From Clostridium kluyveri (GTDB lineage Bacteria > Bacillota > Clostridia > Clostridiales > Clostridiaceae), in the NCBI RefSeq assembly GCF_001902295.1, contig NZ_CP018335.1:4154001-4218000 (forward strand): DNA of 64,000 nt, read 5' to 3'. Under the pieces are notes generated by a model. That model made no database searches, was not told the origin of the DNA, and worked only from the letters and a program-made list of their open reading frames with translations. Each line of letters opens with the position of its first letter. Within the stretch, counting starts at the first letter, position 1. Both the position numbers and the translations under genes were made by a program. Below, one piece after another: positions 25,568-35,362 of this stretch.

Positions 25568-26482
25568 CTAGTCTTCCCCTATAATTCTAACTTCAGTATA
25601 TAAATCTATATCAAAGTTTTGCCTTACCCTATCCTGTACAATAGATATTAAAGTCAAAATATCTTTTGCAGTAGCATTTCCTTTGTTTATTATAAAACCT
25701 GAGTGCTTTTCAGATACCTGTGCATCTCCTACACTTTCTCCTTTTAAGCCACTGTCTTCTATGAGCTTCGCAGCAAAATGTCCCTGGGGTCTTTTAAAAG
25801 TGCTTCCTGCTGAAGCATACTCCAAAGGTTGTTTTTCATTTCTTCTTCTGCTTAAGTCTTCTATACGATTCATTATATTTTCTTTATCGCCTTTTTCCAG
25901 ATTGAATGTAACTTCTAAAATGGTATATCCATTTTTTAATATAGAACTCATTCTATATCCAAGTTCCATTTCTTCTCTATTAAGTACTATAATTTCTCCA
26001 CTATTGCATATAACTTTAGCACTTTCTATTACATTTGAAATTTCTCCATTATAGGCGCCTGCATTCATAGTGACTGCACCACCTACGCTTCCTGGTATTC
26101 CACAGGCAAACTCAAATCCTGTTAAACAATTTTCTAATGCTGTAGTTGAAATATCCTTTAATGATACACCACTTTCTGTAATAATTTTATTTCCTTTAAC
26201 TTGAATTTTGTTTAACTTTACGAGCTTGATCATTGCTCCCCTTATACCACCATCTTTTACCAGCAAATTAGAGCCATTTCCCATTATATAATAAGGCATA
26301 TTTTCTTTTTTACATAATTTCACCACATCTACTACCTGGTTAAAATTTTTAGGGGTAAGTAATATATCTACAGGTCCTCCTACTTTAAATGAAGTATGTT
26401 CTTTCATGGGCTCATCTATTTTTATGTCCTCTATATCCAATATCTCTCTTAACTTTATAGCAAAATCTTCAAACTTATTCAT
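25568..26482 (-). CDS. murB: UDP-N-acetylenolpyruvoylglucosamine reductase MurB
   Basis: This 304-residue FAD enzyme reduces UDP-GlcNAc-enolpyruvate to UDP-MurNAc with NADPH, the second committed step of peptidoglycan synthesis. Family motifs are HTSFKVGGPVD (near 26-36), YYIMGNGSNLLV (FAD site), GIPGSVGGAVTMNAGAYNGE (about 130-149), the catalytic Ser in YASAGSTFKRP, and KHSGFIINKGNATA near the C-terminus. It is the short type IIb form typical of Firmicutes. GAGGAG lies about 10 bases before ATG 26482. It has its own promoter and terminator, so it is probably transcribed alone. Confidence 0.98.
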   Translation of the reverse strand: MNKFEDFAIKLREILDIEDIKIDEPMKEHTSFKVGGPVDILLTPKNFNQVVDVVKLCKKENMPYYIMGNGSNLLVKDGGIRGAMIKLVKLNKIQVKGNKIITESGVSLKDISTTALENCLTGFEFACGIPGSVGGAVTMNAGAYNGEISNVIESAKVICNSGEIIVLNREEMELGYRMSSILKNGYTILEVTFNLEKGDKENIMNRIEDLSRRRNEKQPLEYASAGSTFKRPQGHFAAKLIEDSGLKGESVGDAQVSEKHSGFIINKGNATAKDILTLISIVQDRVRQNFDIDLYTEVRIIGED

Positions 26483-26524
26483 CGTAAATATTCTCCTCGA
26501 AAATTAAAATTATGTACTATACTC

Positions 26525-26553
26525 AGTATAATGTATGTATAATTCTTAATCAA
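26525..26553 (-). promoter_or_regulatory. predicted sigma-A promoter of murB
   Basis: On the minus strand, TTGATT (26553-26548) and TATACT (26530-26525) are separated by 17 bases, 42 bases upstream of the murB start. Confidence 0.6.
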
Positions 26554-26674
26554 TATTTAGATATACTCCTTCTAAAATTAGCAATATAATAACTGCTGCA
26601 TTATTTAATTTATAATTTTCATATTTATTTAATACCACTAATTATAATATATTGCCATATAAAACTAAATTGGT

Positions 26675-28543
26675 TTAACTTTTATATCCTCTAAAATAAG
26701 AAATTATACTTTCTGCTGTACGCATATCTATAGAGGGGGTATTTATAAGCTCCTCTATACTTGCTTTTTTTATATTTTCTACACTTAAAAATCTCTTTAA
26801 AAGCTCTTTTCTTCTTTTAACTCCTACATTGGGTATATCCTCTAATACAGAATGAAGTACCCTCTTACTTCTAAGACTTCTATGATAAGTGACAGCAAAT
26901 CTATGAACTTCATCCTGTATTCGGGTAATGAGTTTAATTATATTAGAGTTCCTATTCAATGGCATTTCTTCATTTTTATAAACAAGTCCCCTAGTTCTAT
27001 GTTTGTCGTCCTTTACCATGCCGCATACAGTTATATCTATGTTAAATTCTTTTAATACCTCAAGAGCTGCACTTACTTGAATTTTTCCTCCATCCATAAG
27101 AATCAAATCAGGAAAAAAGCTAAATTTTCCTGCACTAAACTCCAATTCCTTTTCTTTTATTCTCTTTATTTCTTCCATACCATTTTGGAACCTTCTTCTT
27201 AGGATCTCTTTCATGCTCTCATAATCATTGGCCCCTTTTACCCCATTAATTTTGAATCTCCTATAATCGTTATGCTTTGGCCTTCCATTTTCAAAGACCA
27301 CCATGGTACCTACAGAATCTACCCCCTGAATATTAGATACATCATAGGCTTCTATCCTATGCGGTATATCATCCAGATTAAGTATTTCCATAAGTTCTTC
27401 CAGAGACGTTTCATACATTTTTTTATCTTGAATGAATTTTAATTTAAAGTTCTGTAAAGTGGTCCTAGCATTTTTTTCTACTAAATTTAAAATTGCCTTT
27501 TTATCGCCTTTTTGGGGTATTCTAATATGTACCTTAGAATTCTTTTTAATACTAAGCCAATCTTCTAATAATTGAACATCATAAATTTCCGGTACATATA
27601 TGGTTTTTGCTATATATGCTGTACCTCCATAAAATTCCTTAATAAAGTTTGCTATTATTTCTCCCTTAGGAAGATCCTGCGTATCTTCTATAATAAAATG
27701 TTCTCTTCCTATTATTTTTCCCGTTCTTGAGAAAAACACTTGAATACAACTATCTTTTTCATCAGAGTGTATATTTATAAAATCTTCATCTTCAAAACCG
27801 CCAGTGGTTATTTTTTGTTTTTCAATAATCTTTTCTAACGCAAAAATCTTGTCTCTCAGTTCCGCTGCCTTCTCAAATTCCATATTTTGAGATGAAGCAT
27901 CCATATCCTCTTTTAGTTTTTTAATTATATCTTTGTTCTTTCCTGATAAGAAATCCATAACTCCTGATATAATTTTCCCATATTCTTCTTTACTGATATG
28001 ACCAGTACACGGTGCCTTGCACAATCCTATATGATAATTTAGACAAGGTCTACCTTTTACATCTCCTGTTTTTATGTTAAGCCTGCAGTTCCTTATAGGA
28101 AATATCTTCTTTATAACCTCCATGGTTTCATAAACTGCCCCCGTACTTATATAGGGTCCAAAGTATTTTGCCCCGTCTTTTATCTTATTTCTGGCACATA
28201 TTATCCTTGGAAAATCTTCATTTAGAGTTATCTTTATAAGTGGATATATTTTATCATCTTTTAACAATATATTGTATCTGGGTCTATATTTTTTTATTAA
28301 ATTACACTCTAATACAAGGGCTTCCATCTCAGAATCTGTAACTATATACTCAAACTCTGAAATATGTTTAACCATTGTTCTTACTTTTTCAGAATGATTT
28401 TTAGACTTCTGAAAATATTGTCTAACCCTATTTTTTAAGACCTTTGCCTTTCCTACATATATTACTTCTCCTAAAGAATTTTTCATTAAATATACTCCAG
28501 GTTTATCCGGCAATATTTTTAACTGCTGCTCAAAATCAAACAC
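26675..28543 (-). CDS. uvrC: excinuclease ABC subunit C
   Basis: This protein of about 622 residues makes the dual incision in nucleotide excision repair together with UvrA and UvrB. It shows the GIY-YIG nuclease domain (KPGVYLMKNSLGEVIYVGKA), the UvrB-contacting UVR motif (MEFEKAAELRDKIFALEKI, about 205-225), the RNase H-like second nuclease domain (IEAYDVSNIQGVDSVGTMVV) and a C-terminal tandem helix-hairpin-helix (LEDIPNVGVKRRKELLKRF). I chose the GTG at 28543 because AGGAG lies 8 bases upstream; the GTG at 28552 overlaps that ribosome site. uvrA and uvrB lie 4 kb away on the same strand. Confidence 0.97.
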   Translation of the reverse strand: MFDFEQQLKILPDKPGVYLMKNSLGEVIYVGKAKVLKNRVRQYFQKSKNHSEKVRTMVKHISEFEYIVTDSEMEALVLECNLIKKYRPRYNILLKDDKIYPLIKITLNEDFPRIICARNKIKDGAKYFGPYISTGAVYETMEVIKKIFPIRNCRLNIKTGDVKGRPCLNYHIGLCKAPCTGHISKEEYGKIISGVMDFLSGKNKDIIKKLKEDMDASSQNMEFEKAAELRDKIFALEKIIEKQKITTGGFEDEDFINIHSDEKDSCIQVFFSRTGKIIGREHFIIEDTQDLPKGEIIANFIKEFYGGTAYIAKTIYVPEIYDVQLLEDWLSIKKNSKVHIRIPQKGDKKAILNLVEKNARTTLQNFKLKFIQDKKMYETSLEELMEILNLDDIPHRIEAYDVSNIQGVDSVGTMVVFENGRPKHNDYRRFKINGVKGANDYESMKEILRRRFQNGMEEIKRIKEKELEFSAGKFSFFPDLILMDGGKIQVSAALEVLKEFNIDITVCGMVKDDKHRTRGLVYKNEEMPLNRNSNIIKLITRIQDEVHRFAVTYHRSLRSKRVLHSVLEDIPNVGVKRRKELLKRFLSVENIKKASIEELINTPSIDMRTAESIISYFRGYKS

Positions 28544-28560
28544 TAAATTCACTCCTAAGA

Positions 28561-29166
28561 TTATTTATATATAACTGGAAGTTTATATATAGTAAATAAA
28601 AGCCCGAATATCATTAAAAGTTCTTCTATGGTACAACCAATTTTAGAATTAGTCTTGTAAGTTAAAGGCATCTTGAATTTTTTATTTTTAAAAGGATAAA
28701 ACAATGGTACTCCTCTATCTGTAATCATATCACATAATAGGTGCATGCCATAACCTATAATAAAATAATATACTAAATAATGTAAATTATACATATTCCC
28801 TAAATATCCTATAATAAAGGAAAACATTATCATGCCTGTTAAACTATGAGTTAGTCCGTTTCTGTGAGTAGATAAAGCTATTATAAAAAATGATATACCA
28901 ATGGCCTTAATTACGGGCTCCCCTTTATATAAATAATCGTACCAAAGTAATATTGTTCCTAAACAACTATAAAAAACAATTTTAGTAAGCTTATTTCTAA
29001 AAGGAAGTATATATTTATTTATTATACTTTTTGGATGATCTATATCTGGGAGTATGGATGCAAATATAACTACAAAAATACCAATATAGTTAAACTTTCC
29101 GGGAAGTATATCATAAACAGATAAAAAAGTAACTACTCCAACACCTGCATGAGTTTTACCCTTCAT
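28561..29166 (-). CDS. YdjM/DUF457-type membrane-bound metal-dependent hydrolase
   Basis: This 201-residue protein has about five membrane helices and the scattered metal ligands of the family: KTHAGVG (His at position 5), ILPDIDHPKS (DxDH, about 37-43), the segment near STHRNGLTHS (HRxxTHS-like, about 99-108) and YGMHLLCDMITDRG (about 138-151). Relatives such as E. coli YdjM (LexA-regulated) have the same HxxxG, DxDH, HR and HxxxD pattern. The enzyme substrate is unknown. It lies 9 bases or so upstream of uvrC, with AAGGAG before ATG 29166, so it is probably co-transcribed. A link to the SOS response is only suggested by the uvrC neighbourhood. Confidence 0.8.
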   Translation of the reverse strand: MKGKTHAGVGVVTFLSVYDILPGKFNYIGIFVVIFASILPDIDHPKSIINKYILPFRNKLTKIVFYSCLGTILLWYDYLYKGEPVIKAIGISFFIIALSTHRNGLTHSLTGMIMFSFIIGYLGNMYNLHYLVYYFIIGYGMHLLCDMITDRGVPLFYPFKNKKFKMPLTYKTNSKIGCTIEELLMIFGLLFTIYKLPVIYK

Positions 29167-29299
29167 ATTTTCTCCTTTAAAAACAATTATAATATCAAAT
29201 TTCCATTTAACGACTTTTTAAGTACCTATATTATAACATTAAATTCAGAGAAACTTTATCTTTTGCTTCGAAATTTCCCGATAAAAATTTAAATTTTAA

Positions 29300-30727
29300 C
29301 TATTTTCGAAGTGCAGTCCTTATCACCTCTGATGCTATAGAAGCAGCTAGTTTTCCTCCTTGTCCTCCATTCTCTACAATCACCGCCACTGCTACCTGGG
29401 GATCCTCATAAGGCGCAAATCCTATAAACCAGGCATGTGGAGCGGAATTTTTCCCTTGTGATTCATTATCTGCTGTTCCAGTTTTTCCTGCCACTTCCAC
29501 TCCTTCTACAGAAGCATTGGTTCCTGTTCCTGATTCTACTACAGATCTCATCACATCTTTCATAGTAGCAGCTACATCTGAAGAAATTATCTGACCTACT
29601 TGTTCTGGTTGTATATTCTTTACTTCCTCTCCCTGACTATTTGTTACATCACTTACCAGATGAGGTTTCATCAAAACTCCGCCATTTGCTATAACACTTG
29701 TAACCACTGCCATTTGAAGGGGACTTGCCAAATCGCTGCTCTGTCCTATGGCACTCTGGGCTATACTTCCTTTTTCATAAGATTTCAATTCAGGAAATTT
29801 ACTAGGTTCTACTGGTATACCGTCTGCAGGAATTTCCTTATTAAAGAAAAATTTTTCTGCAGTTTGTTTTAATTTTTCATTCCCAAGTTCAAGACCTAGA
29901 GAGCCAAAATATACATTACTAGAATGAGTATATGCATCTTTAAAATTAATACTCCCTAAAACTTCCCCTTGAAAATTATGAAGAGTATAATCCCCTCCTA
30001 TATATAACTCTCCGGTATCCTGAAAATACCTTCCCTGAATTCCACTTATATTTTCTAAAGCACTTATGGCAGTTATGGTTTTAAAAGTAGATCCTGGTGG
30101 ATAAAGTCCTGCTGTAACCCTATTTATGAGAGGTCTATTTTCGTCTTTATTCAACTGCTCCCAAGTACTTCCTAAATCATTTGGATCAAAAGATGGTTTT
30201 GATACCATGGCTATTACCTCTCCAGTTTTAGGATTTAATACCACTACTGCTCCTTTGTTATCTCCCAATAAATCATAAGCTGCTTTCTGTGTCTCTAAAT
30301 CCAAAGTTGTTTTTAAATTATTACCAACTTTTTTTTGAGTTTTTCCTTTATTCTCAATGAGGCTTTTTATACTATCCTTAATATTTGTAGACATTAATTC
30401 TTCATCATACTTTCTTTCAAGTCCTGTAATTCCATACTTGATGTCTACATAGCCTAGTGCATGGGCAAACATTGCACCTCCGGTGTATTCTCTTTTTTGA
30501 TTTTCTTGATCTATAGGTTCACTTTTAGTGAGAGCATTCCCATTCCTATCATATATAGTTCCTCTAAGCACCTCATTCCTCTTTATCCATAATCTTCTGT
30601 TATAAGCATTATTGACTATATTAGGTCCAATGGCCATCTCAAAATAAGTCATATAAGAAATGAGTGCTATGAAACATATTAAAAAAACCATCATTACCTT
30701 TTTTATATTATTCAATATGTCATTCAT
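29300..30727 (-). CDS. class B penicillin-binding protein (peptidoglycan transpeptidase)
   Basis: This 475-residue protein has an N-terminal membrane anchor (about residues 9-28), a short dimerisation domain with RGTIYDRNGNAL (55-66), and a transpeptidase domain with all three active-site motifs: SxxK at 213-216 (PPGSTFK), SxN at 269-271 (SSN) and KTG at 415-417 (AGKTGTAD). It cross-links peptidoglycan at the outer face of the membrane. The short length, near 480 rather than 650-700, matches the PbpA-type clostridial PBP encoded after FtsW. The stop of ftsW is 4 bases away. Together they should form a SEDS glycosyltransferase-PBP pair for elongation or division; which process cannot be told from sequence. 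Confidence 0.95.
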   Translation of the reverse strand: MNDILNNIKKVMMVFLICFIALISYMTYFEMAIGPNIVNNAYNRRLWIKRNEVLRGTIYDRNGNALTKSEPIDQENQKREYTGGAMFAHALGYVDIKYGITGLERKYDEELMSTNIKDSIKSLIENKGKTQKKVGNNLKTTLDLETQKAAYDLLGDNKGAVVVLNPKTGEVIAMVSKPSFDPNDLGSTWEQLNKDENRPLINRVTAGLYPPGSTFKTITAISALENISGIQGRYFQDTGELYIGGDYTLHNFQGEVLGSINFKDAYTHSSNVYFGSLGLELGNEKLKQTAEKFFFNKEIPADGIPVEPSKFPELKSYEKGSIAQSAIGQSSDLASPLQMAVVTSVIANGGVLMKPHLVSDVTNSQGEEVKNIQPEQVGQIISSDVAATMKDVMRSVVESGTGTNASVEGVEVAGKTGTADNESQGKNSAPHAWFIGFAPYEDPQVAVAVIVENGGQGGKLAASIASEVIRTALRK

Positions 30728-30731
30728 CTTA

Positions 30732-31946
30732 CTACCTACCTTCTTCCGATATCTTTTGTATTATACCTAAAGAAAAAAATGTTATAAGCATGGAACTGCC
30801 TCCCCTACTCACTAGTGGAAGAGTTATACCTGTAAGAGGAATTGCATTCATAACTCCTCCCACTATAACTAAAACCTGTGATGCTATCATTGCACTATAA
30901 CCTACTGCAAGAAGTCTTGAAAACTCATCATTACCATATACCGCAGCTCTCATACATCTATAAAATAATAAAAAATATAATATTATTATAGAAAAACCTA
31001 TTAATATTCCTAATTCTTCACAAAGTACAGCAAATATAAAATCCGTAGTGTTAATAGGAACATATTCTGGATGCCCTAGTCCCAGGCCTGTACCTGTAAG
31101 GCCTCCAGAGGCTATAGAAAACATAGATTGTACAATTTGATAACTTTCATTGGTGGCATAGGGCCAGGGATTTTTCCATATCATAATTCTAGTTCTAACA
31201 TGATTAAATAACTTATAACTGAGGAAAGCTCCTCCGGACGAAAGTAAAAAACAAATCAATACATACCTGAATTTAGAAGTAGCTATATAAAGCATGGTTA
31301 TAGCTATTCCAAAAAATATAAGGGCAGAACCCAAATCCTTTTGAAGTACCATAAAAGCTAAAGATATCATTACTACTATACCTGGTACTATTAAGTTTTT
31401 AAAATTTTTATAGTTTTTTAAATCTGATGCCAAATATGCTACTAAAAACAATTTTGCAAATTCTGAAGGCTGGAATTGAATTCCCGCTAAATTCACCCAG
31501 TTTTTAGCACCATTTATTTCATTTCCTGTGGCACTACCCACAACTGTACCCATTCCCATAAATATCAATGTGCATATTAAATATATGTATTTATACTTGC
31601 TAAATCTGCTGGTATCCGGCATTAAAACTACAATAAGTATAAAGCCTGTTACCCCGATTGCAAACCATATTATCTGTTTAATGGCAACTGTCATATCTAT
31701 TCTATACAACATTACCATACCTATAACTGATAATATGCTTGAAAAAATAAATATGTATTTATCTCCATCAGAAAAAAACTTTCTTATTACAAAATAAGAA
31801 TATCCTATTAATAAGCAGACCACAACTGCCATCACCATGGCCCCTTTATCAAAGGGCTGCTTTATTATTGCTAAATTCAAGAAACAGACAAAACATAATA
31901 AATATGTATATCTTAATAGTTTCTTCTCGTCTCTAGTAGTATCCAA
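30732..31946 (-). CDS. ftsW: FtsW/RodA/SpoVE-family peptidoglycan glycosyltransferase
   Basis: This SEDS protein of about 404 residues has ten predicted membrane helices. Conserved stretches include GAKNWVNLAGIQFQPSEFAK, LQKDLGSALIFFGI with the catalytic Asp, GLGLGHPEYVP, IPLTGITLPLVSRGGSSML and FAVLCEELG. It polymerises glycan strands from lipid II in partnership with the PBP encoded next. I chose the TTG at 31946, since AGGTGG lies 8 bases upstream; a GTG at 31958 starts inside that ribosome site. It lies between the FHA gene and the pbp gene in one transcript. RodA and SpoVE are alternatives, because the three are not separable here. Confidence 0.94.
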   Translation of the reverse strand: MDTTRDEKKLLRYTYLLCFVCFLNLAIIKQPFDKGAMVMAVVVCLLIGYSYFVIRKFFSDGDKYIFIFSSILSVIGMVMLYRIDMTVAIKQIIWFAIGVTGFILIVVLMPDTSRFSKYKYIYLICTLIFMGMGTVVGSATGNEINGAKNWVNLAGIQFQPSEFAKLFLVAYLASDLKNYKNFKNLIVPGIVVMISLAFMVLQKDLGSALIFFGIAITMLYIATSKFRYVLICFLLSSGGAFLSYKLFNHVRTRIMIWKNPWPYATNESYQIVQSMFSIASGGLTGTGLGLGHPEYVPINTTDFIFAVLCEELGILIGFSIIILYFLLFYRCMRAAVYGNDEFSRLLAVGYSAMIASQVLVIVGGVMNAIPLTGITLPLVSRGGSSMLITFFSLGIIQKISEEGR

Positions 31947-32004
31947 TATATCCACCACCTATAAATATTATAGTAAATTTCTATTTCAACAGTGTTTAAG
32001 CAAA

Positions 32005-32445
32005 CTATCCTATAACTTTAAAAGCTGTATTTCCAATTTTAATTTCATCACCAGCCGCTAGATAATGCTTTCCTCTTAATTTTTTGCCATTCAAAAGAGT
32101 TCCATTAGTGCTTCCGAGATCTTCTAATACACAATCTTTCGCATTCTTTATGTAAATTCTAGCATGATGACCTGATGTATACGGATCTTCCAATATAAGT
32201 TGATTATCACTTTTCCTTCCTATGGTCACTTCTCTTCTTACAGGAATTACAGCACCTCTTCTAAGATTTGAATTTTTACCTGGATTAACTACTTCAAGTC
32301 CAAAGGATTTTCTGATTAGTTTTCTACTTTTTTTACCTCCATTTTTTATATCTTTATACATTATTCCTAATGCCCAAAATATTATAATATAGACTATACC
32401 TATAATTACGATTTTAAAAATCATACTTAATTTACTTAGATCCAT
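32005..32445 (-). CDS. FHA-domain membrane protein
   Basis: This 146-residue protein has one N-terminal transmembrane helix (about residues 8-26) and a cytoplasmic forkhead-associated domain (about 65-146) with the key residues VTIGRKSDNQLIL, TSGHHARI and EDLGSTNGTLLNG. FHA domains bind phosphothreonine, usually on substrates of Hanks-type kinases such as PrkC. Gene order FHA-ftsW-pbp is widespread in Gram-positives and suggests that phosphorylation regulates the SEDS-PBP pair. No kinase gene is in the window. It is the first gene of the cluster, with GGGAGG upstream. Confidence 0.93.
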   Translation of the reverse strand: MDLSKLSMIFKIVIIGIVYIIIFWALGIMYKDIKNGGKKSRKLIRKSFGLEVVNPGKNSNLRRGAVIPVRREVTIGRKSDNQLILEDPYTSGHHARIYIKNAKDCVLEDLGSTNGTLLNGKKLRGKHYLAAGDEIKIGNTAFKVIG

Positions 32446-32470
32446 TTAAAAATATCCTCCCTTAACACAT

Positions 32471-32509
32471 GTAAAGACTAGCATTATAAGTACAGCAGCT
32501 AGTCTTTAC
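32471..32509 (-). terminator. hairpin between uvrA and the FHA gene
   Basis: A perfect 12-bp stem (32471-32482 with 32498-32509) with a 15-base loop lies 6 bases beyond the uvrA stop. The T-tract is inside the stem, not after it, so termination is likely but not certain. Confidence 0.6.
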
Positions 32510-32514
32510 GTAAA

Positions 32515-35337
32515 TTATAACATCTTTTTTAGATATTGTCCTGTATAGGAGTCTTTATTTTCAGCTACCTGCTGCGGGGTACCTGTACAGAGAATAGTTC
32601 CACCCTTATCTCCTCCTTCAGGTCCAAGATCAATGATGTAATCTGCACACTTTATAACATCTAAATTATGCTCTATGACAACTACCGTATTTCCTGCATT
32701 TACAATTCTCTGAAGTATATTTATAAGTTTACTCACATCATCTATATGAAGTCCTGTAGTAGGTTCATCCAATATATATATGGTTTTTCCCGTACCTCTC
32801 TTAGATAATTCATAAGCTAATTTAATTCTCTGAGCTTCCCCTCCAGATAACTGTGTTGATGGTTGACCTAATTTAATGTATCCAAGTCCTACATCCATTA
32901 AAGTCTGTAATTTATTTTTTATTCTTGGTATATTTTCAAAGAACTTCAGTGATTCTTCTACAGTCATATTAAGTACGTGATCGATATTTTTATCCTTATA
33001 TTTAACTTCTAGTGTTTCTCTATTATATCTTTTACCTTTACATACTTCACAGGGAACATATACATCTGACAAAAACTGCATTTCTATTTTTATTATTCCA
33101 TCACCGCTGCAAGCTTCACATCTTCCCCCCTTTACATTAAAGCTAAATCGTCCTGGTTTATATCCTCTCATTTTAGCTTCATTGGTATTTGAAAACACCT
33201 GTCTTATTATATCAAATACCCCTGTATAAGTTGCAGGATTTGACCTTGGAGTTCTTCCTATGGGACTTTGATCTATATTTATTACCTTATCTATATTTTC
33301 CATCCCTAAAATGCCTTCATGCTTTCCAGGATTATGCCTTGAATTGTTCAATTTTTTATGTAGGGCCTTATATAATACTTCATTTACTAAAGTACTCTTC
33401 CCAGAACCAGATACTCCAGTAACACAATTAAATACCCCAAGCGGAAATTCCACACTTACATTTTTCAAATTATTTTCTCTGGCTCCTATTACCTTTATAG
33501 ATTTCCCATTTCCTTCTCTCCTGTACTCCGGTGCCTCTATTTTTTTCTTACCGCTTAAGTACTGACCTGTTATAGAAGCATCACATTCTATAATATCTGA
33601 AACACTTCCACAAGCAACAACTTCTCCTCCATGCTCCCCTGCTCCTGGTCCTATATCTACTATGAAATCTGATTCTCTTATAGTATCTTCATCATGTTCT
33701 ACAACTATAACCGTATTTCCAAGGTCTCTTAAATGTTTCAAAGTGGAAATTAGTCTGTCATTATCTCTCTGATGAAGTCCTATACTTGGCTCATCTAGTA
33801 TATAGAGCACTCCTACCAAACTAGATCCTATTTGTGTAGCAAGTCTTATTCTCTGAGCTTCCCCACCTGATAGAGTTCCTGCTGTTCTAGATAAAGTTAA
33901 ATAATCCAGTCCCACATCTATTAAAAATTCCAACCTAGAATTTATTTCTTTCAATATCTGCTCACTTATAATAGTATCTTTCTCAGATAATTTTATTTCT
34001 TTAAAAAATTTTAGCTCATCTTTTATGGACATGCTGCATAATTCAAAGATATTCTTTTCTCCCACTGTAATTGCAAGAACTTCAGGTTTCAGCCTTGCTC
34101 CTTTACATTTGGGACATGGATTATGGCTCATATAATTTTCTACTTCTCTTTTTACATAATCTGAATTTGTTTCCATATACCTTCTCTTTAAATTATTTAC
34201 TATTCCTTCAAAGGAATGATTAAAATCCACCACTCTGTTTTCTTTCTTATATTTGACTCTTATCTTCTCTCCCTTTAACCCGTGCAGTAATATATCTAAA
34301 ATATTAGAATCCAATTTTTCCACAGGAGTATCTAACTTAAAATTATATTTACCAGATAAAGCTTTCAATATACTAAAAGTCCATGAGTCTTCTTTTAGAC
34401 TTCCTTCTCCCCAGCACATTACAGCTCCCTCCAATATACTTTTCTTCTTATTAGGTATTATGAGATTATCATCTATTTCAAGTAATGTGCCAAGTCCATC
34501 ACAGGTATCACACTTGCCAAAAGGAGCATTGAAGGAAAAAGTTCTTGGAGTAATTTCTCCCAGGCTTATTCCACAATCTGGACATGCAAATTTATCACTA
34601 AATAAAATATCTTCCCCTGCAATGATATTTATAATAACTGTTCCCTCTGACAGTTTTAGTGCCATCTCTATAGAATCTGCCAGTCTGCTTCTTATTTCTT
34701 CTTTTATTACAATCCTGTCTACTATTACTTCAATGACATGCTTTTTATTTTTTTCAAGCTTTACTTCCTCATCTTGAAGGTCTACTATATTTCCATCAAT
34801 TCTGGCCCTTACAAATCCGCTTCTAACTATATTCTCCAGAATTTTTACATGCTCTCCTTTACGCCCTTTTACCAAAGGAGAAAGAACTTGTATCTTAGTT
34901 CCCTGATCCATAGCCATAACCCTGTCTACCATTTGGTCTATGGTCTGCTGTGTTATTTTCCTGCCGCATTTAGGGCAGTGTGGCACTCCTATACGAGCAT
35001 ACAATAATCTTAAATAATCATATATTTCAGTAACAGTTCCTACAGTAGAACGAGGATTTCTACTAGTTGTCTTCTGATCTATAGATATGGCTGGTGACAA
35101 TCCTTGAATATATTCAACTTCTGGTTTATCCATTTGTCCTAAAAATTGCCTGGCATATGCAGATAAAGATTCTACATATCTTCTCTGTCCTTCTGCATAT
35201 AATGTATCAAAAGCTAAAGAAGACTTTCCCGAACCTGAAAGTCCAGTGAACACTATGAATTTATCTCTAGGTAATGTTAAATCTACATTTTTTAAATTGT
35301 GAACTTTAGCACCTTTTATCACTATGCTATTTTTCAT
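32515..35337 (-). CDS. uvrA: excinuclease ABC subunit A
   Basis: This 940-residue damage-recognition ATPase has two ABC modules: Walker A GLSGSGKSSLAFDTLYAEGQ (about 32-51) and GVSGSGKSTLVNEV (about 640), and two signature motifs TLSGGEAQRIRLA and QLSGGEAQRIKLA. It has the UvrA zinc-binding sites (CPKCGRKI, CPDCGISLGE, CEACSGDGIIKIEM with CEVCKGKR). UvrA2 loads UvrB at DNA lesions. ATG 35337 has AAGGAG upstream. uvrB lies 25 bases before it on the same transcript. Length and motif spacing are normal. Confidence 0.99.
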   Translation of the reverse strand: MKNSIVIKGAKVHNLKNVDLTLPRDKFIVFTGLSGSGKSSLAFDTLYAEGQRRYVESLSAYARQFLGQMDKPEVEYIQGLSPAISIDQKTTSRNPRSTVGTVTEIYDYLRLLYARIGVPHCPKCGRKITQQTIDQMVDRVMAMDQGTKIQVLSPLVKGRKGEHVKILENIVRSGFVRARIDGNIVDLQDEEVKLEKNKKHVIEVIVDRIVIKEEIRSRLADSIEMALKLSEGTVIINIIAGEDILFSDKFACPDCGISLGEITPRTFSFNAPFGKCDTCDGLGTLLEIDDNLIIPNKKKSILEGAVMCWGEGSLKEDSWTFSILKALSGKYNFKLDTPVEKLDSNILDILLHGLKGEKIRVKYKKENRVVDFNHSFEGIVNNLKRRYMETNSDYVKREVENYMSHNPCPKCKGARLKPEVLAITVGEKNIFELCSMSIKDELKFFKEIKLSEKDTIISEQILKEINSRLEFLIDVGLDYLTLSRTAGTLSGGEAQRIRLATQIGSSLVGVLYILDEPSIGLHQRDNDRLISTLKHLRDLGNTVIVVEHDEDTIRESDFIVDIGPGAGEHGGEVVACGSVSDIIECDASITGQYLSGKKKIEAPEYRREGNGKSIKVIGARENNLKNVSVEFPLGVFNCVTGVSGSGKSTLVNEVLYKALHKKLNNSRHNPGKHEGILGMENIDKVINIDQSPIGRTPRSNPATYTGVFDIIRQVFSNTNEAKMRGYKPGRFSFNVKGGRCEACSGDGIIKIEMQFLSDVYVPCEVCKGKRYNRETLEVKYKDKNIDHVLNMTVEESLKFFENIPRIKNKLQTLMDVGLGYIKLGQPSTQLSGGEAQRIKLAYELSKRGTGKTIYILDEPTTGLHIDDVSKLINILQRIVNAGNTVVVIEHNLDVIKCADYIIDLGPEGGDKGGTILCTGTPQQVAENKDSYTGQYLKKML

Positions 35338-35362
35338 TAATTTTACTCCTTAGATAATTTAG

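Noticed and set aside
34253..34777. Plus-strand reading frame of 174 codons inside uvrA.
   Set aside because: It is antisense to a highly conserved gene, has no ribosome site and no recognisable family; A+T-rich coding DNA often gives such frames.
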